From the NCBI GenBank assembly GCA_000320605.2, contig KB445805.1, positions 614,983 through 678,982 of the forward strand: DNA of 64,000 nt, in the 5' to 3' direction. Of this stretch, positions 12,423 to 25,639 are shown in pieces (the stretch's first letter is position 1; every line of letters begins with the position of its first letter). The translations under genes and the position numbers were made by a program. Source of the stretch: Gelatoporia subvermispora B (Eukaryota; Basidiomycota; Agaricomycetes; Polyporales; Gelatoporiaceae). Under the pieces are notes generated by a model, which made no database searches, had not been told where the DNA came from, and saw only the letters and a list, made by a program, of their open reading frames with translations.

Positions 12423-14828
12423 ATGAGCGTATACGAAAAGGGTGAAAAGGATGCAGCTGTGGTCGTCAAGGACCCTTCTACTTATGAAGACTCGGAGGGC
12501 GCACTGCCGGGAGAACCTGCGCAGCATGGTTTACAGAGACAGATGAAGAACAGACATATCGCAATGATAAGGTGTGTGGCCCTTCACTCGCCGATTTACT
12601 CGTGCACAGTTTCACTTTTGCAGCATTGGAGGTGAGCAGTCCGAATTAGGCGGTCATACCCATGAAGCGTGATAGTCTCTGTTTTTAGGTGTTATCGGGA
12701 CCGGCATATTCCTGGGCACCGCCACTTCATTGCGCAACGGCGGTCCGGTTGGTTTGCTCCTCGGATATTTCGTAGTTTGTTCCATTTGCTACTGCATTAT
12801 GGTGAGCCATCTCAATTCGTGTGTGAATATCTATCGATAAACGTGCGGTAGTTATCAGTAGGAGAAATGGCTTCATTCTTACCTATCCCAGGTGGCCATA
12901 TTACCTTTGCTGAACGCTTCGTTGACTCTGCGTGGTCGGCTGCCGTTGGGTTTATGTACTGTAAGCACCCGTCGACATGCACGACACTAAGCCTCGTGTA
13001 GAATTATTCGCCGTTTGCAGGGTATGGATGGCTTATTCTGCAACCTGCAGAGATCAGTGCTGCTGCGGTTCTGATCAACTATTGGTATGCTCGAATTTTG
13101 CTATTCGCAATGCATCTCATCATGTATATGTGCACAGGAATAAGACTATCAACAAAGCCGTGTGGATCAGTATGTGCCTCTTTGTCGTCTGGTTCATTAA
13201 TGCACTTGGCGCTGGTTCGTCAACATTCCTCCCCTTCACAACATCGACGTTAAGCGACTCTTCGGTTACATAGGAGCGTATGGCGAGGCAGAATTCATCT
13301 TTGCCTCTATCAAGGTTATCACTATCACCGGGCTTATCATACTCGGGATCATCCTCGATCTAGGAGGTGGTCCGACTCATGATCGTATTGGATTCCGTTA
13401 CTGGAAACATCCCGGACCGTTTGCACAGTTCGACGACATTTCAGGCGCCAAAGGTCGATTTCTTGGATGGTTCGCCGTTTTGACTCAGGCTGCGTTCTCG
13501 CTCACCGGGACCGAAGTTGTTGCAGTATGTTCGAGATCTCCACAACCCTGACAAAGTATGATAACCCAATTCAATAATGGCTGTTCAGATCGCAGGTGCC
13601 GAGTGTAAGAATCCCAGGAGAAACATACCGAAGGCAATCAAGAGAGTTTACGTCCGCCTGATTCTGTTCTACTTATGCGGCGTCACCGTCATAGGGCTCC
13701 TTGTCCCGTATACCGACCCAGGTCTAGACCTCACAGACGCGACTGCTGCCGCGTCTCCTTTTGTGATTGCCATCAATCACGCGGGTATAAAAATATTGCC
13801 TTCAGTCAGTTGACACAATACTCATGGTATCAAACCTATGCTGAAGTCTCCCATAGATCATCAATGCTTGTTTGCTGACTTCAGCCTGGAGTGCTGCAAA
13901 CAGTCAATTATACTGCAGTTCTCGTGCCCTATGTAGGTCCTGTTGCGAACGACAATATTGCGAATATGAGGTCTTAACGATCCATCTTGACAGACAGTCT
14001 AGCCTTGAACGGGAATGCACCAAAGATCTTCCTGAAGGTCAACAAGCGCGGCTTGCCATGGGTATCACTGATATTCTGTGGCGCGTTTGGATTACTGTCA
14101 TATATGGACCTTGACGATGGGAGCGGTCGCGTCTTCGGATGGTGAGTGGTAGGCTAACAGGAGCTTCATCCTTGTGCTCAATTACCTCGACCCAGGTTTT
14201 CGAACATGTCTGTCAAACTCTTCAGCCAAGTATAAAACGTGACTGAACGTCTGATCAGGACGGCCATTGCCGGCCTCCTTAGTTGGTTTGGCATTGCTGT
14301 GACATATGTCCGGTTCCGGAAGGGCTTCCGAGCGCAGGGTATTGACCGCAGAACGCTACCATACAGAGCACCTTTCCAGCCTTATGCTGCGTGGTATGCT
14401 GGAACCATGTGCTTCCTCATCTGTCTTGTACGCCTGTTCGCCGTGATCACAGACACCACCACTGACAGCTCTCACTTGCAGCTTAGTGGCTGGAATGTCT
14501 TCCTTTCGAACAGTTGGAGCACTGCGACTTTTATTACCACTTATCTACCTCTTGTACTCTTTCCTTTGACTTACATCTTAGTACGTATATTGAGGCGGAC
14601 AAGATGGGTTAGACCAGAGGATATGGACTTCAAGTCGGGACTGGAGGAAGTTATGGCGGCTTCGTGAGTGTCCGTTAAGAGAATACCTATATCGATGACT
14701 GAAAGAATATCTTAGATTCGAGGAGCCTCCTCCTCGAAATGCGGTGGAACGTATTTGGGGCTGGATAGTACGTCACATCGAAGTACACCGGCTCTGTTTT
14801 GTGCTAACGCCGTTCGGAATAGATGTAG
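12423..14828 (+). CDS. Amino-acid permease, APC superfamily (YAT/AAP type), 14 exons
   Basis: Proton-coupled amino-acid uptake across the plasma membrane. Exons: 12423-12571, 12624-12631, 12689-12801, 12852-12960, 13021-13084, 13138-13214, 13274-13524, 13589-13804, 13857-13932, 13994-14141, 14196-14207, 14259-14663, 14716-14767, 14823-14828; 561 aa, the usual length. The N-tail ends LQRQMKNRHIAMISIGGVIGTGIFLG, split here as in the family, with the substrate-binding IGGxIGTG in TM1. Also visible are GEMASFLPIPG, FSLTGTEVVAIAGAE followed by NPRRNIPKAIKRV, SAANSQLYCSSR, and a C-tail rich in Pro. Twelve hydrophobic segments can be counted. Exons 2, 11 and 14 are tiny (8, 12 and 6 nt), so automatic models may miss them. 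The last exon (Met-stop) is the least certain. Confidence 0.88.
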
Positions 14829-17800
14829 GATACTTCGCAGATCTTGTAAGAGGCGATAGTATCAAAGTGGCTGCCGTACACGTCTAGTGCTATGAAAACG
14901 TGGATTGACATCTTCCTGTCGCACAATGTTAGGATTGTCGCCAAAATCGATCTACGAACACTTTACAGAGATTAGAGAGCCCGATTCTGTTGTATCGGGC
15001 TGTGCGACTGTTCCGATTGCAGATGCATATACTCCCATCTCGAAAGCCCCCTGAAGTACTCCTACGTGGTGACTCGGCGACGGTGCTATATTTAACTCAG
15101 CAAGGGAACATGGAACGGTGCTGACTTCATTTGCATACCGTGAAACATGAGCCAGATCAAACGCCAGAGGAACTTGGCATTGCGTGGCAAGCAGTCTTGC
15201 ACGAGTTCAGACTCTCTTTGCCAATCCTCGCAGGACCTTTTCCATCTCTTTTTGGAGGTTATGTTCGTATGTCATCCTATCGCTCATGACCCGCTGAACA
15301 ACGTACATTTAAGAGAATACAGACACGGTTTAAAATGTGCGATCTAGGGACCTCTATCCAGGATAGTCCCTGAACTGAAACAGGATCTGGGACATCCGCA
15401 AGCAAGCGTGGGCGCATTTCCTGAGACGCCTAGTGCTCCGATCGGCGTAGCTCATGATGAATAGTTTATTATCAGTACCGATGCGTATAGTAAACCCATG
15501 AGTCGTAATTTAATATACTAGTTACCGTATCAATTTGGATAGTTCACCGGAGGTCTCCTGGTATGGCTCCGCAGATACCGTATCCTGCGCAATATTATCC
15601 CCAGCGAGCTCTCCGGCCAATTGTCAATGGGTATCCAGTCGTTCAGGACGGGGTTGGAGGTCCACGAATATGTCATTGAAGACCAGGAGGAAAAACATGA
15701 ATGGGATGTGATGATATCATGATGAGTCTCCAGAATTCTATCTGAAGGCTACGCCTATGGTTCGGCATGGGACTCAAGTGGCGACGCGTAAGTATGTAGG
15801 AGGAGCGACATATGCATCGACGGTTATCCGGGCCGCTGATAACGCCAGCATAAATCTCGAACGCTTCCATGTCTTTCGGATTGACTTCTCTGCCAGGATT
15901 TTGTACAGATGAGCATCTCGCTGTCGATGACCCAAGTGCAGACCGTCATACTGAGGACTTTGATGAACCTCGAACGCGTCATCATGAAGAACCGCCTGAG
16001 CCACGGCTCTCGGACTGCGTGTTACAGCTACAGAATGAGCGATATGTCCTTGATGAAGTCAGCCCACGAACCGAAGAGAAGATCTTGACTCTTGAGTCGC
16101 GTTGTGTTCGCGTTTTGCTCTGTTTCGCTACGAAACGTGATGGTTACTCATCACATGAGCCAAGCGAATGGTGTGACATTATATCACGCGCTACGAGCCA
16201 TGCTATTCGTCGGCTGCCACAACTGTGGCAGCGTCCTCAACTCGTTCGAACATCCATGTCCTCGCTGTCTTCCCCCTCGGATCCATACCCATACCCATCG
16301 CGCGAGAGATCTGAGACATATAAACCAGTTTAATTACGGGCATCAGGGGTACTTCGGAACCGCTAAAGGCTGGTTAGTAAATGTCCAGCTCTACGCCAAA
16401 ACACCTGATTTGCTTACTTGTCCAGACAAGGTCGCTCCCCGAGTGTAGCAGGCCAGGTGGGGTAGCGGTGTATGCGCAAGAAGTTCGAGGGAAGCAGCGA
16501 TAACACCGTCCGCGGCTGCCAGGGCCAGCTCTAGCTCTGTTTGAACGTCTAAACCAACAACTGTGGCGTGTTGAGGCTTTCCGTGGGCGGCGACGGCGAA
16601 GATCCTCGAGCTGCCCGTGATTGCATCACGACGTGATATTCTCAGAGGAACACGCTCGCCGGCTGCGCACAAAGTAGCCTCGTTGTGTATATCCACAGCT
16701 TGCCGTGCTTAGTCCTTTCGTCGGAGCTTGGGCCCCAATTCTGCAGGCCTCGTCCCCTCTACAAGGAGTAGTGGCCACGTCCCTGCCACCAGTAAATCTA
16801 CGGCACCACAGACATCCACTGGTACTGTCAGATGCACTCGCCGTGCTTGCGGATTACCAGGGGGCTCTCTGGTCACGATTTCTGTATGGAAGAATTGCTG
16901 AGATTCTCGCCTTGATGCACGGGGTGATGCTGCGGCAACTAGGATGCTTCCTTTGGGGTCCCCGTCCCTGCCGTACAGAGTGCGAACCATGCTCGTAGCC
17001 AATGGATGGGTTAGCGTAGACGTTCCTGATCAGATTCCGGCGCGAAGTCGTCGGTCCCTGCTGGGACTGCGCCACGTGTGTGGGTATCGAAAGTGCGTGA
17101 GGAGCCGCGCACTGTTCTAGATGACCGTTACGCAATGCGCGCCAGCATCGGGGGCCTCCTTGTGCTGAGTATGGGCGGGGCCTTGTATTATCGATGAGAG
17201 AACATACTCCGATGTCAACGTGATATCACATACCCATTTGCATCAGCTTCTGGGTTCGCCAGAAATCAATTTGAAACATCCCACGCTCGTTGGTCCAACT
17301 CCGCGACTTGCGGCGCTCCGGAGTTCATGCTGGACCCGTGGAAAGACAGATCAGGGATCGACGGGTCTCGCCGTTCATAAGTTGAAGTTGCAACCGATAC
17401 CTTCTCCCCAGGATCCTCCTCTCCCTGCATTTCTACTTGTCCTACCTTCATTATGTGGTCCGAGTTCGCAGATGTCGATCCGCACTTCTTCTTCTGGGCT
17501 ACGATGTCGGAAGCCACGCTACAACCACCAGCAGAGAACCAAATCGACAGATATGCAAACAACAGCCTCTGCCGCTACACACCGATGAGCATGGATCGAC
17601 AGCTTCGCAAGCCGCCCATCAAGATTTCAAAGGTCTCAAGGCTGAGGACTGCGTGCCCGTATTATCGGAATAAAGATAAACTTCAGGTGAGGAGTCTTCG
17701 GATGTAGCAGAATAGACGCAAGAGTCTCTCGATCACTGATGGGTGATGACCTGGCGAGATCTACGCGCCCTCACGCGGTTACATTGTTCTTCAAAACCGT

Positions 17801-17872
17801 GCAATGGAGATACATCACTGACCAAATCCTTGCTGCAGAATTATCAATGTACCGAAAATGAAAGAATAGTGA
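14829..17872. other. Gene-poor 3 kb, weak ORFs only
   Basis: Two things stand out. A minus-strand pair of ORFs (16709-17002 and 16391-16696) has locally high GC and an alanine/leucine-rich composition unlike its surroundings, but no family I know. A short ORF at about 15563 (starting MAPQIPYPAQYYPQ) resembles a proline-rich N-terminus and stops after 38 codons. Neither is supported as a gene. Confidence 0.4.
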
Positions 17873-18838
17873 ATGCACCCGCTGGACAGCACTCATACGA
17901 ATGCCACTCCGGTCAGGTCAGTTACAATTCTTCACATTTCGGTAGCAATGTGTCTCAGCAGTATGCAGGCGGGAGAGTTAACTCTTCACGAGGCGTGCAC
18001 CAGCACGTATGGTGGCGACGCGCCGTTCAGTGGTATGTTCCAGACGTGCGATCACATTCCATTCCATACTATACTGAAATATCTCGATCAGAATATGCAG
18101 AGCTGAAGCATGCCAAGCTGCATTGTGATTTCATCCCTGAACCAAGTAGGTCCTCCTTCGATCAGCCCGATCAATGTTGATTGACGCACCTGTAGCTCCA
18201 CCGACGCCCCCGGCTTCCCAGATGGCCTCGATGGCCTCGACGCCCTCAACGCCCTTGACGCCCTCTACGCCTTCGTTGCCCTCATTGCCCCCGTCACCCA
18301 CCGAGGTCGAGGGAGGCGCTAATCGCCGTCAGTTTGATGCCGTAGCGTCGTGGGGATGGCCGCGGATGGACGACAGCGACCCATCCTCGAAGCTGGTCGT
18401 CGTGAATAGGTACTCCCGCACGACAGGCACTAAGGTGAACACCGTCGCCTTGTCGAAGGTCGTCAGGCCGAGGAACAGGCCTGGAGGGCCATGCATTTTC
18501 TGCACCGACACTGGGAGAAAGTGTTCTGGGAACAAAGAGCTGAGAAAGCCGTGCATGTGAGTCACGCCTCAACTACGCATTGATTCTCAGCGTCGTATTA
18601 CCTTTGCGGTAAGATGAGCGCAGATTTGTTATCTGCGGCCCCCGGATACTCCTCGGCGTCGTCGGAGGTCCTTGCTGCAGTCTCCGGGGATATGCTGGAT
18701 GGTCCTTGAGAGTCTTTTGCTTCATTGCTTAGTCGCGTTCGCTAGAGCCCGGGTGCTGACTAAAACGTTACTAGGGTTTGCATTGAGAGAGGTCTCACGT
18801 GTGAATGGAGAAAGTATGCGTCGGATTCGAATGCATGA
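17873..18838 (+). CDS. Small Zn2Cys6 protein A, C-terminal finger
   Basis: Five exons: 17873-17916, 17959-18032, 18101-18145, 18196-18556, 18775-18838; 195 aa. Putative DNA-binding regulator. The finger is completed only by splicing across a 218-nt intron: CIFCTDTGRKC at 154-164, Cys174, then CIERGLTC at 177-184. This gives C-x2-C-x6-C-x9-C-x2-C-x6-C, a perfect Zn2Cys6 pattern ending 11 residues before the C-terminus. Before it come a Pro/Ser/Thr-rich linker from eight 9-bp units and a basic stretch (VVRPRNRPGG). The intron falls in the codon after Cys4 (phase 2), as in proteins B, C and D. The 68-nt intron at 18033-18100 is also open in frame, so exons 1-3 are less certain than the finger. 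No transcription-factor middle region is present. Confidence 0.65.
18222..18293 (+). repeat. Eight tandem 9-bp units inside protein A
   Basis: Degenerate units such as ATGGCCTCG, ACGCCCTCA and TTGCCCTCA encode repeats of Ser/Thr-Pro and Ser/Leu-Pro triplets in the linker before the finger. Confidence 0.85.
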
Positions 18839-20448
18839 TCGAGATGTACGCGAATCGTACTGCTATGCTACGTGCATCACTCTTGTTCATCATCGTGTTG
18901 TTTTGAAGTTTGGCTTGCTCTAATCTGGTTTCTGTGTCGTGTACTACTGGGTGTCTCGGCGTTCACGGCTGTGCTTCTGTAAGAGTTTCTGACTTCTGAT
19001 ATAATACCATTTCGTTGTAACCAGCTCGAGGGAGGAATATTGCAAGCAGTTCGGTTGATGTCAACGAGTGTAAAACGCAGAAGTGGGCCTGCGTTCTACG
19101 TACAGGCTGCGAGTCTCCACGTCTCTTTCGTTTCACGTGATTTGCCCGACCACAAACGCCCGCGAAGTGCCGTCATCTCGCCCGGAGGGCAAAAAATATC
19201 ATAGGTTCACCACTGTCAGCTATAAAGACAAAGTGCAGTAGGCGGCACGCTGGCAAAGATGCCAAAAAAGCGTAGTAAGGGCGTGCCACCATCCTTAGTC
19301 TGGACTTTATACGCCATTTTACATCCTCGATGTGAAAGCGACCTCACCTCTGTTCAACAACGAACTGAAGTACGGTGACTACTACGTGAGGCATCACCGC
19401 CGTGTCTCCCGCTGATCAAGAGAGCTCGAATGTTACGGACTGTGCCAGCCATAGGCGTGTTTCTCTGATGCATTCCGCTCTTGTGCAGCAGTAATTACAT
19501 GGATACGGTTCCATGGAGAATGCCAAGGAAGTTGCGACAAATGGTTGGCCACTATGATAATGTCTGAATGTGGATGCTATACTAGATCAGTGAATCAAGT
19601 CTCTTTCTGCAAACGTGCCAGGGCCGTGCATCTGCAAAGCAGAGGCAAGGTGTTCGTCAACGTTATGACCAACATCCAACAGACTCGCATAAGCCCATGC
19701 CGACCGTGCTGCGTGCAGTGGTCAAACTTTTGCAGGCCCCTCGTGACCCAAGATCAGCGGCGTCATCCAAATGAAGCGAAAACAAAGAAGATTCAAGCAG
19801 GACGGCCCGACCTGTTGCATGACTACTTTGTCTCCGGAAGCGTCAGACGCCGTAGTAACCCGCTCCACCCCTCAGCAAGCCTTGAGTCTAAGCATTCGCG
19901 TTCCAGTGCGACTTCCTGACAGCTTTAATGAGCTTTTGCAGCGCAACAGCGAGGTGCTGATGTGTCTGATATCTGAACCCCTCAGCACCATGCGTAAGTG
20001 ACCGAGAAGTGGAAGCAGTGCCAAATCCACTCAGAACCGTGTGTCTCCCTCCAATAACAGTCAGCCAGTCTCAGATGTCGACAAAAACCAGTGATAGAAG
20101 GGCCCAAGGCAGTGAGATAGACATGAGAACGAGGAACGTGGTGGTTCCAGACAAAGCCGGACTGGGCGCGTGGCTGATGCGAAGCGAGTCCAACTTCGGC
20201 TACGAGGCTGAAGACGGCCACAACGAGCACAAGCGTCCTCCTCACGTCTCTTCCTCTGGACAAAGACCATATCGGCTTCCATATCGTCAGGGTCATCTTT
20301 TCAGTCGATTAAGCTCTTGGTCTGGATCCTTCAAAAGCCTTGTCGCTGGGTTGAGTGTTCGCGACCTGCGCCCGTCCCACAACAATCTCTAGCCACAGCT
20401 CACAAGTAGATCAACACCACACATCCCAGCAAGCCATAATCTCTTGCG
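18839..20448. other. Intergenic 1.6 kb
   Basis: No supported gene. A plus-strand ORF at 19545-19919 has a Cys cluster (CRPCCVQWSNFC) that recalls half a Zn2Cys6 motif, without a partner half. A minus-strand ORF near 20.0-20.3 kb has a hydrophobic patch but no family. The right end is the kinase promoter. Confidence 0.4.
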
Positions 20449-22980
<2,532 letters not shown>

Positions 22981-24488
22981 GCTGTATATCATCCAGACCT
23001 GACGATCTACTTGACTTCTGCTCCTACATGTGCTTTCTTGATTTCCGCCTGCTGTGCTATGTTCTATATTCCCTGTACCCGTCAATCTTGGGACATCTTT
23101 GCGAAGATCTTATATACTCCCACTTTGTTACGCCTGCATCTATTATTGTCATATCGTCCAGTGTAATGACAGGCCATAGTCACACAATATCATGAATGTG
23201 TATTCCTCGGTTCAGTTCTGTGACTACTACCCAATTTTTAATCGCACATCGTGAGGCAGTCTCCGGCGCATCCTTGGCCATCCTCAGGGTGCCATAGGTT
23301 CGACTACTTGGCAGGTGTGAGCGCTTGAGCGCTCGAGCTCTGTGGTCCGACTGAGATGCAAATATTGACTGTCGACTTCATATGAACGCTGCCGTATTTA
23401 CTGGGTCGAATTGACGAAAGTATTCGACGTTCTTTTCTTCCTTTATGTCGTGAAACAGGTACATCCATAACACCATCCACCAATGTACTATGTGAATGTG
23501 ATGCGTCACCATACTTTACTACTGAGTGCATTACTTGAGAACTGAGGCGGTCACAAAAGTCGATAATGACAAATCAAGTGACATTCGCCGCGATGGTGAA
23601 CGTGGTTGTGACAGCTGTATATATCCTGTACGACATCAGAGTGCCGACGCTCAGCCGCTCAAACCGTACGTAGCCTCATGATGTCCCCTTCGTCTGTCAT
23701 GACGATCGCTGTCCATGCCAGCAGCCTTGCACGTAATTCATCGAGGCTCGTCGCGAGTGAATGATGATCTGGGTTTCATCTGTATATTACATAGTGTCTG
23801 AATGCGTGGACATGTGAGTGCATGACTGTCAGGTAAGCCGCTCCTAGCGGAGCATTCTTCCTTGGGGGACTAGCATTTCCAGCTACATGATGGAAGAAAG
23901 TCATCTTGTCCAAAAATTGGGCGCAATGCTTCTGTTTTTGGCGAAAAAATAATGTCCACTGTTAGTCTAAGACGGTGATCAGATGCTCCACGTGGGTCTC
24001 GAGCACCCGAAAGCAAATGAACACAAGGACAATGCATGACACATACTCGGATTTACCCCTCATACATAATCGTGACAATGAAAATGTTGCTTTTGTCTGG
24101 ACATATCTAAATAAAGTGTCATAATGTACTCTCTTCTCGGCACGACCTAGTACGCACTGTATATACATCCCATATAATCCCATGATTCTAACAGTATCGC
24201 TGAACCAACACTGGGTTTTTCTCACGCGGGCATTTCCCGGCGCAGAATAGCTGTATCTCCTGACCCACGCTACAGGCCAAGTACCGAGTGATTCCAGAGT
24301 AGCATCATGGCAATATCACACCTTGCTCAGATGCGTCATATAAAACAGTACTGAGGTGAGTTATTAAACGCAATGCTACCTGCATTTTGTCGAATTACAA
24401 AGCTTTATGATAGGTACATATACGATGTATGTCATCCCAGATGAACATACCAATTCACTCCGAATCAAGAACAAGATGCGTTCAGACG
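22981..24488. other. Intergenic 1.5 kb
   Basis: 3' flanks of the kinase and of Zn2Cys6 protein B, which converge. AT-richer than the genes; no gene seen. Confidence 0.55.
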
Positions 24489-25639
24489 TCAGTCATCGCG
24501 CAGTACTGTGTTCATCCAAGACGAGCGTGGCTTCAAGGTCTTCGGCATTGACGCAGGATCAGGTGAATTGACGGCTTGAGCAGGTGCAGGTGCACGAGAA
24601 GAAGAAGCGATAGAGCTGGAATCCGAGCGCCTCGATGATGGACTCTGTACGTAACTCATACTGGCCATAGAAGAGGAGGCAGCTGGAGGAGAAGTAAGAG
24701 GCCTGGGAGCCTTCGCAACAGTGCTGGGGCCGCGCGCGTTCTCCGATGTAGTGAGTGCTGTATCCGTGCTTCCTTCGGAAACCGCTTTCTTTGGCGGTCT
24801 ACCTGCTCTCTTGATTTCCCTAGTGGTTTTGCAGATGAGGTTGCTCTGCACGCAAGGTCTAGGAAAGACAAGGCCCAAGTCAGCATCCAACTCAAACAAT
24901 GCAGAGATGTCACGGTTCACGAGCAAGACCGTCCCAAGCCATCAATGTACATCGCAATGTACAGCACGCTGGTTCACGAGACATCAGAATGAGGAATCGA
25001 CTTACTCGCATGCGCCTCCCTCAGGACGTTTGATACATTTGATCTTTCTGACGCTACATAGATCGCAGGCACGACCACTGTCCATCACTCTGGGTCTTCT
25101 TACTTTGGCGGGGGGACGCTGAGCGAACTTTGACTTCGACTGTGCCTTTGATAGGGAAGGCCCACGATCGCCACGACAGAATCCACTCGGGACGACCTGA
25201 AGTGCATCGGTGTTACACCTGGTGCCACTGGCCTCATCATCCCAAATGAAATCCCATGGTGGCAGAACAAGTCTCGGAAGCGGATACGGGTACTGCAATT
25301 CCCCGTCGTCATGTGGCACCTTCACCTGTCCGTCACTATCATACCCCGCAGCCGTAGATGACTGAGCAGAGGATGATATTGCGGACGGACTAGGTGGATA
25401 AAGTAAATCGCCCGGATCGCTGTAACGTTCATTCTCTTGTTCGTCCTGGATTGTTGTCCAAGATGGGAGTGTCAGGACGGAATCTGATGGCAATCGTTCG
25501 GTCAAAATTGCGCAGTCGCCTACGGAAGGATTCAGTTATGCCTACCATTAGGACTCGAGATAGTTGGGGCAGGAGATTGGTCAGAAGGGATTGTACTCTC
25601 CCGTCTCGAGGAATTTTTGTGGGTTTCATTGCTTTCCAT
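24489..25639 (-). CDS. Small Zn2Cys6 protein B with AT-hook-like tail
   Basis: Three exons: 25597-25639, 25006-25519, 24489-24858; 308 aa. Putative DNA-binding protein. The N-terminal half is acidic and Ser/Pro-rich with an aromatic motif (LPPWDFIWDDE). A basic stretch (PPAKVRRPRVMDSGR) leads into the finger ACDLCSVRKIKC (Cys166/169/176), Cys185, then CVQSNLIC (Cys188/195): C-x2-C-x6-C-x8-C-x2-C-x6-C. The 147-nt intron between 25006 and 24858 cuts the codon after Cys4 in phase 2, as in A, C and D. IKRAGRPPKK just after the finger is an AT-hook-like core. The remaining 100 residues are Ser/Pro/Ala-rich. The first exon uses donor GTACAA to give a 77-nt intron; a 26-nt alternative is too short to be credible. 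Confidence 0.72.

Noticed and set aside
19685..19735. Second half of a Zn2Cys6 finger (CRPCCVQWSNFC)
   Set aside because: Spacing is wrong, there is no matching first half or intron upstream, and the last ligand position is Trp.
20009..20296. Minus-strand gene divergent from the kinase
   Set aside because: One frame has a hydrophobic patch, another a charged patch, but there is no consistent start, splice or family; likely promoter sequence.
25520..25545. 26-nt intron in protein B
   Set aside because: Splice sites and phase fit, but the length is below what fungal spliceosomes normally handle; the 77-nt alternative using GTACAA also fits the frame.
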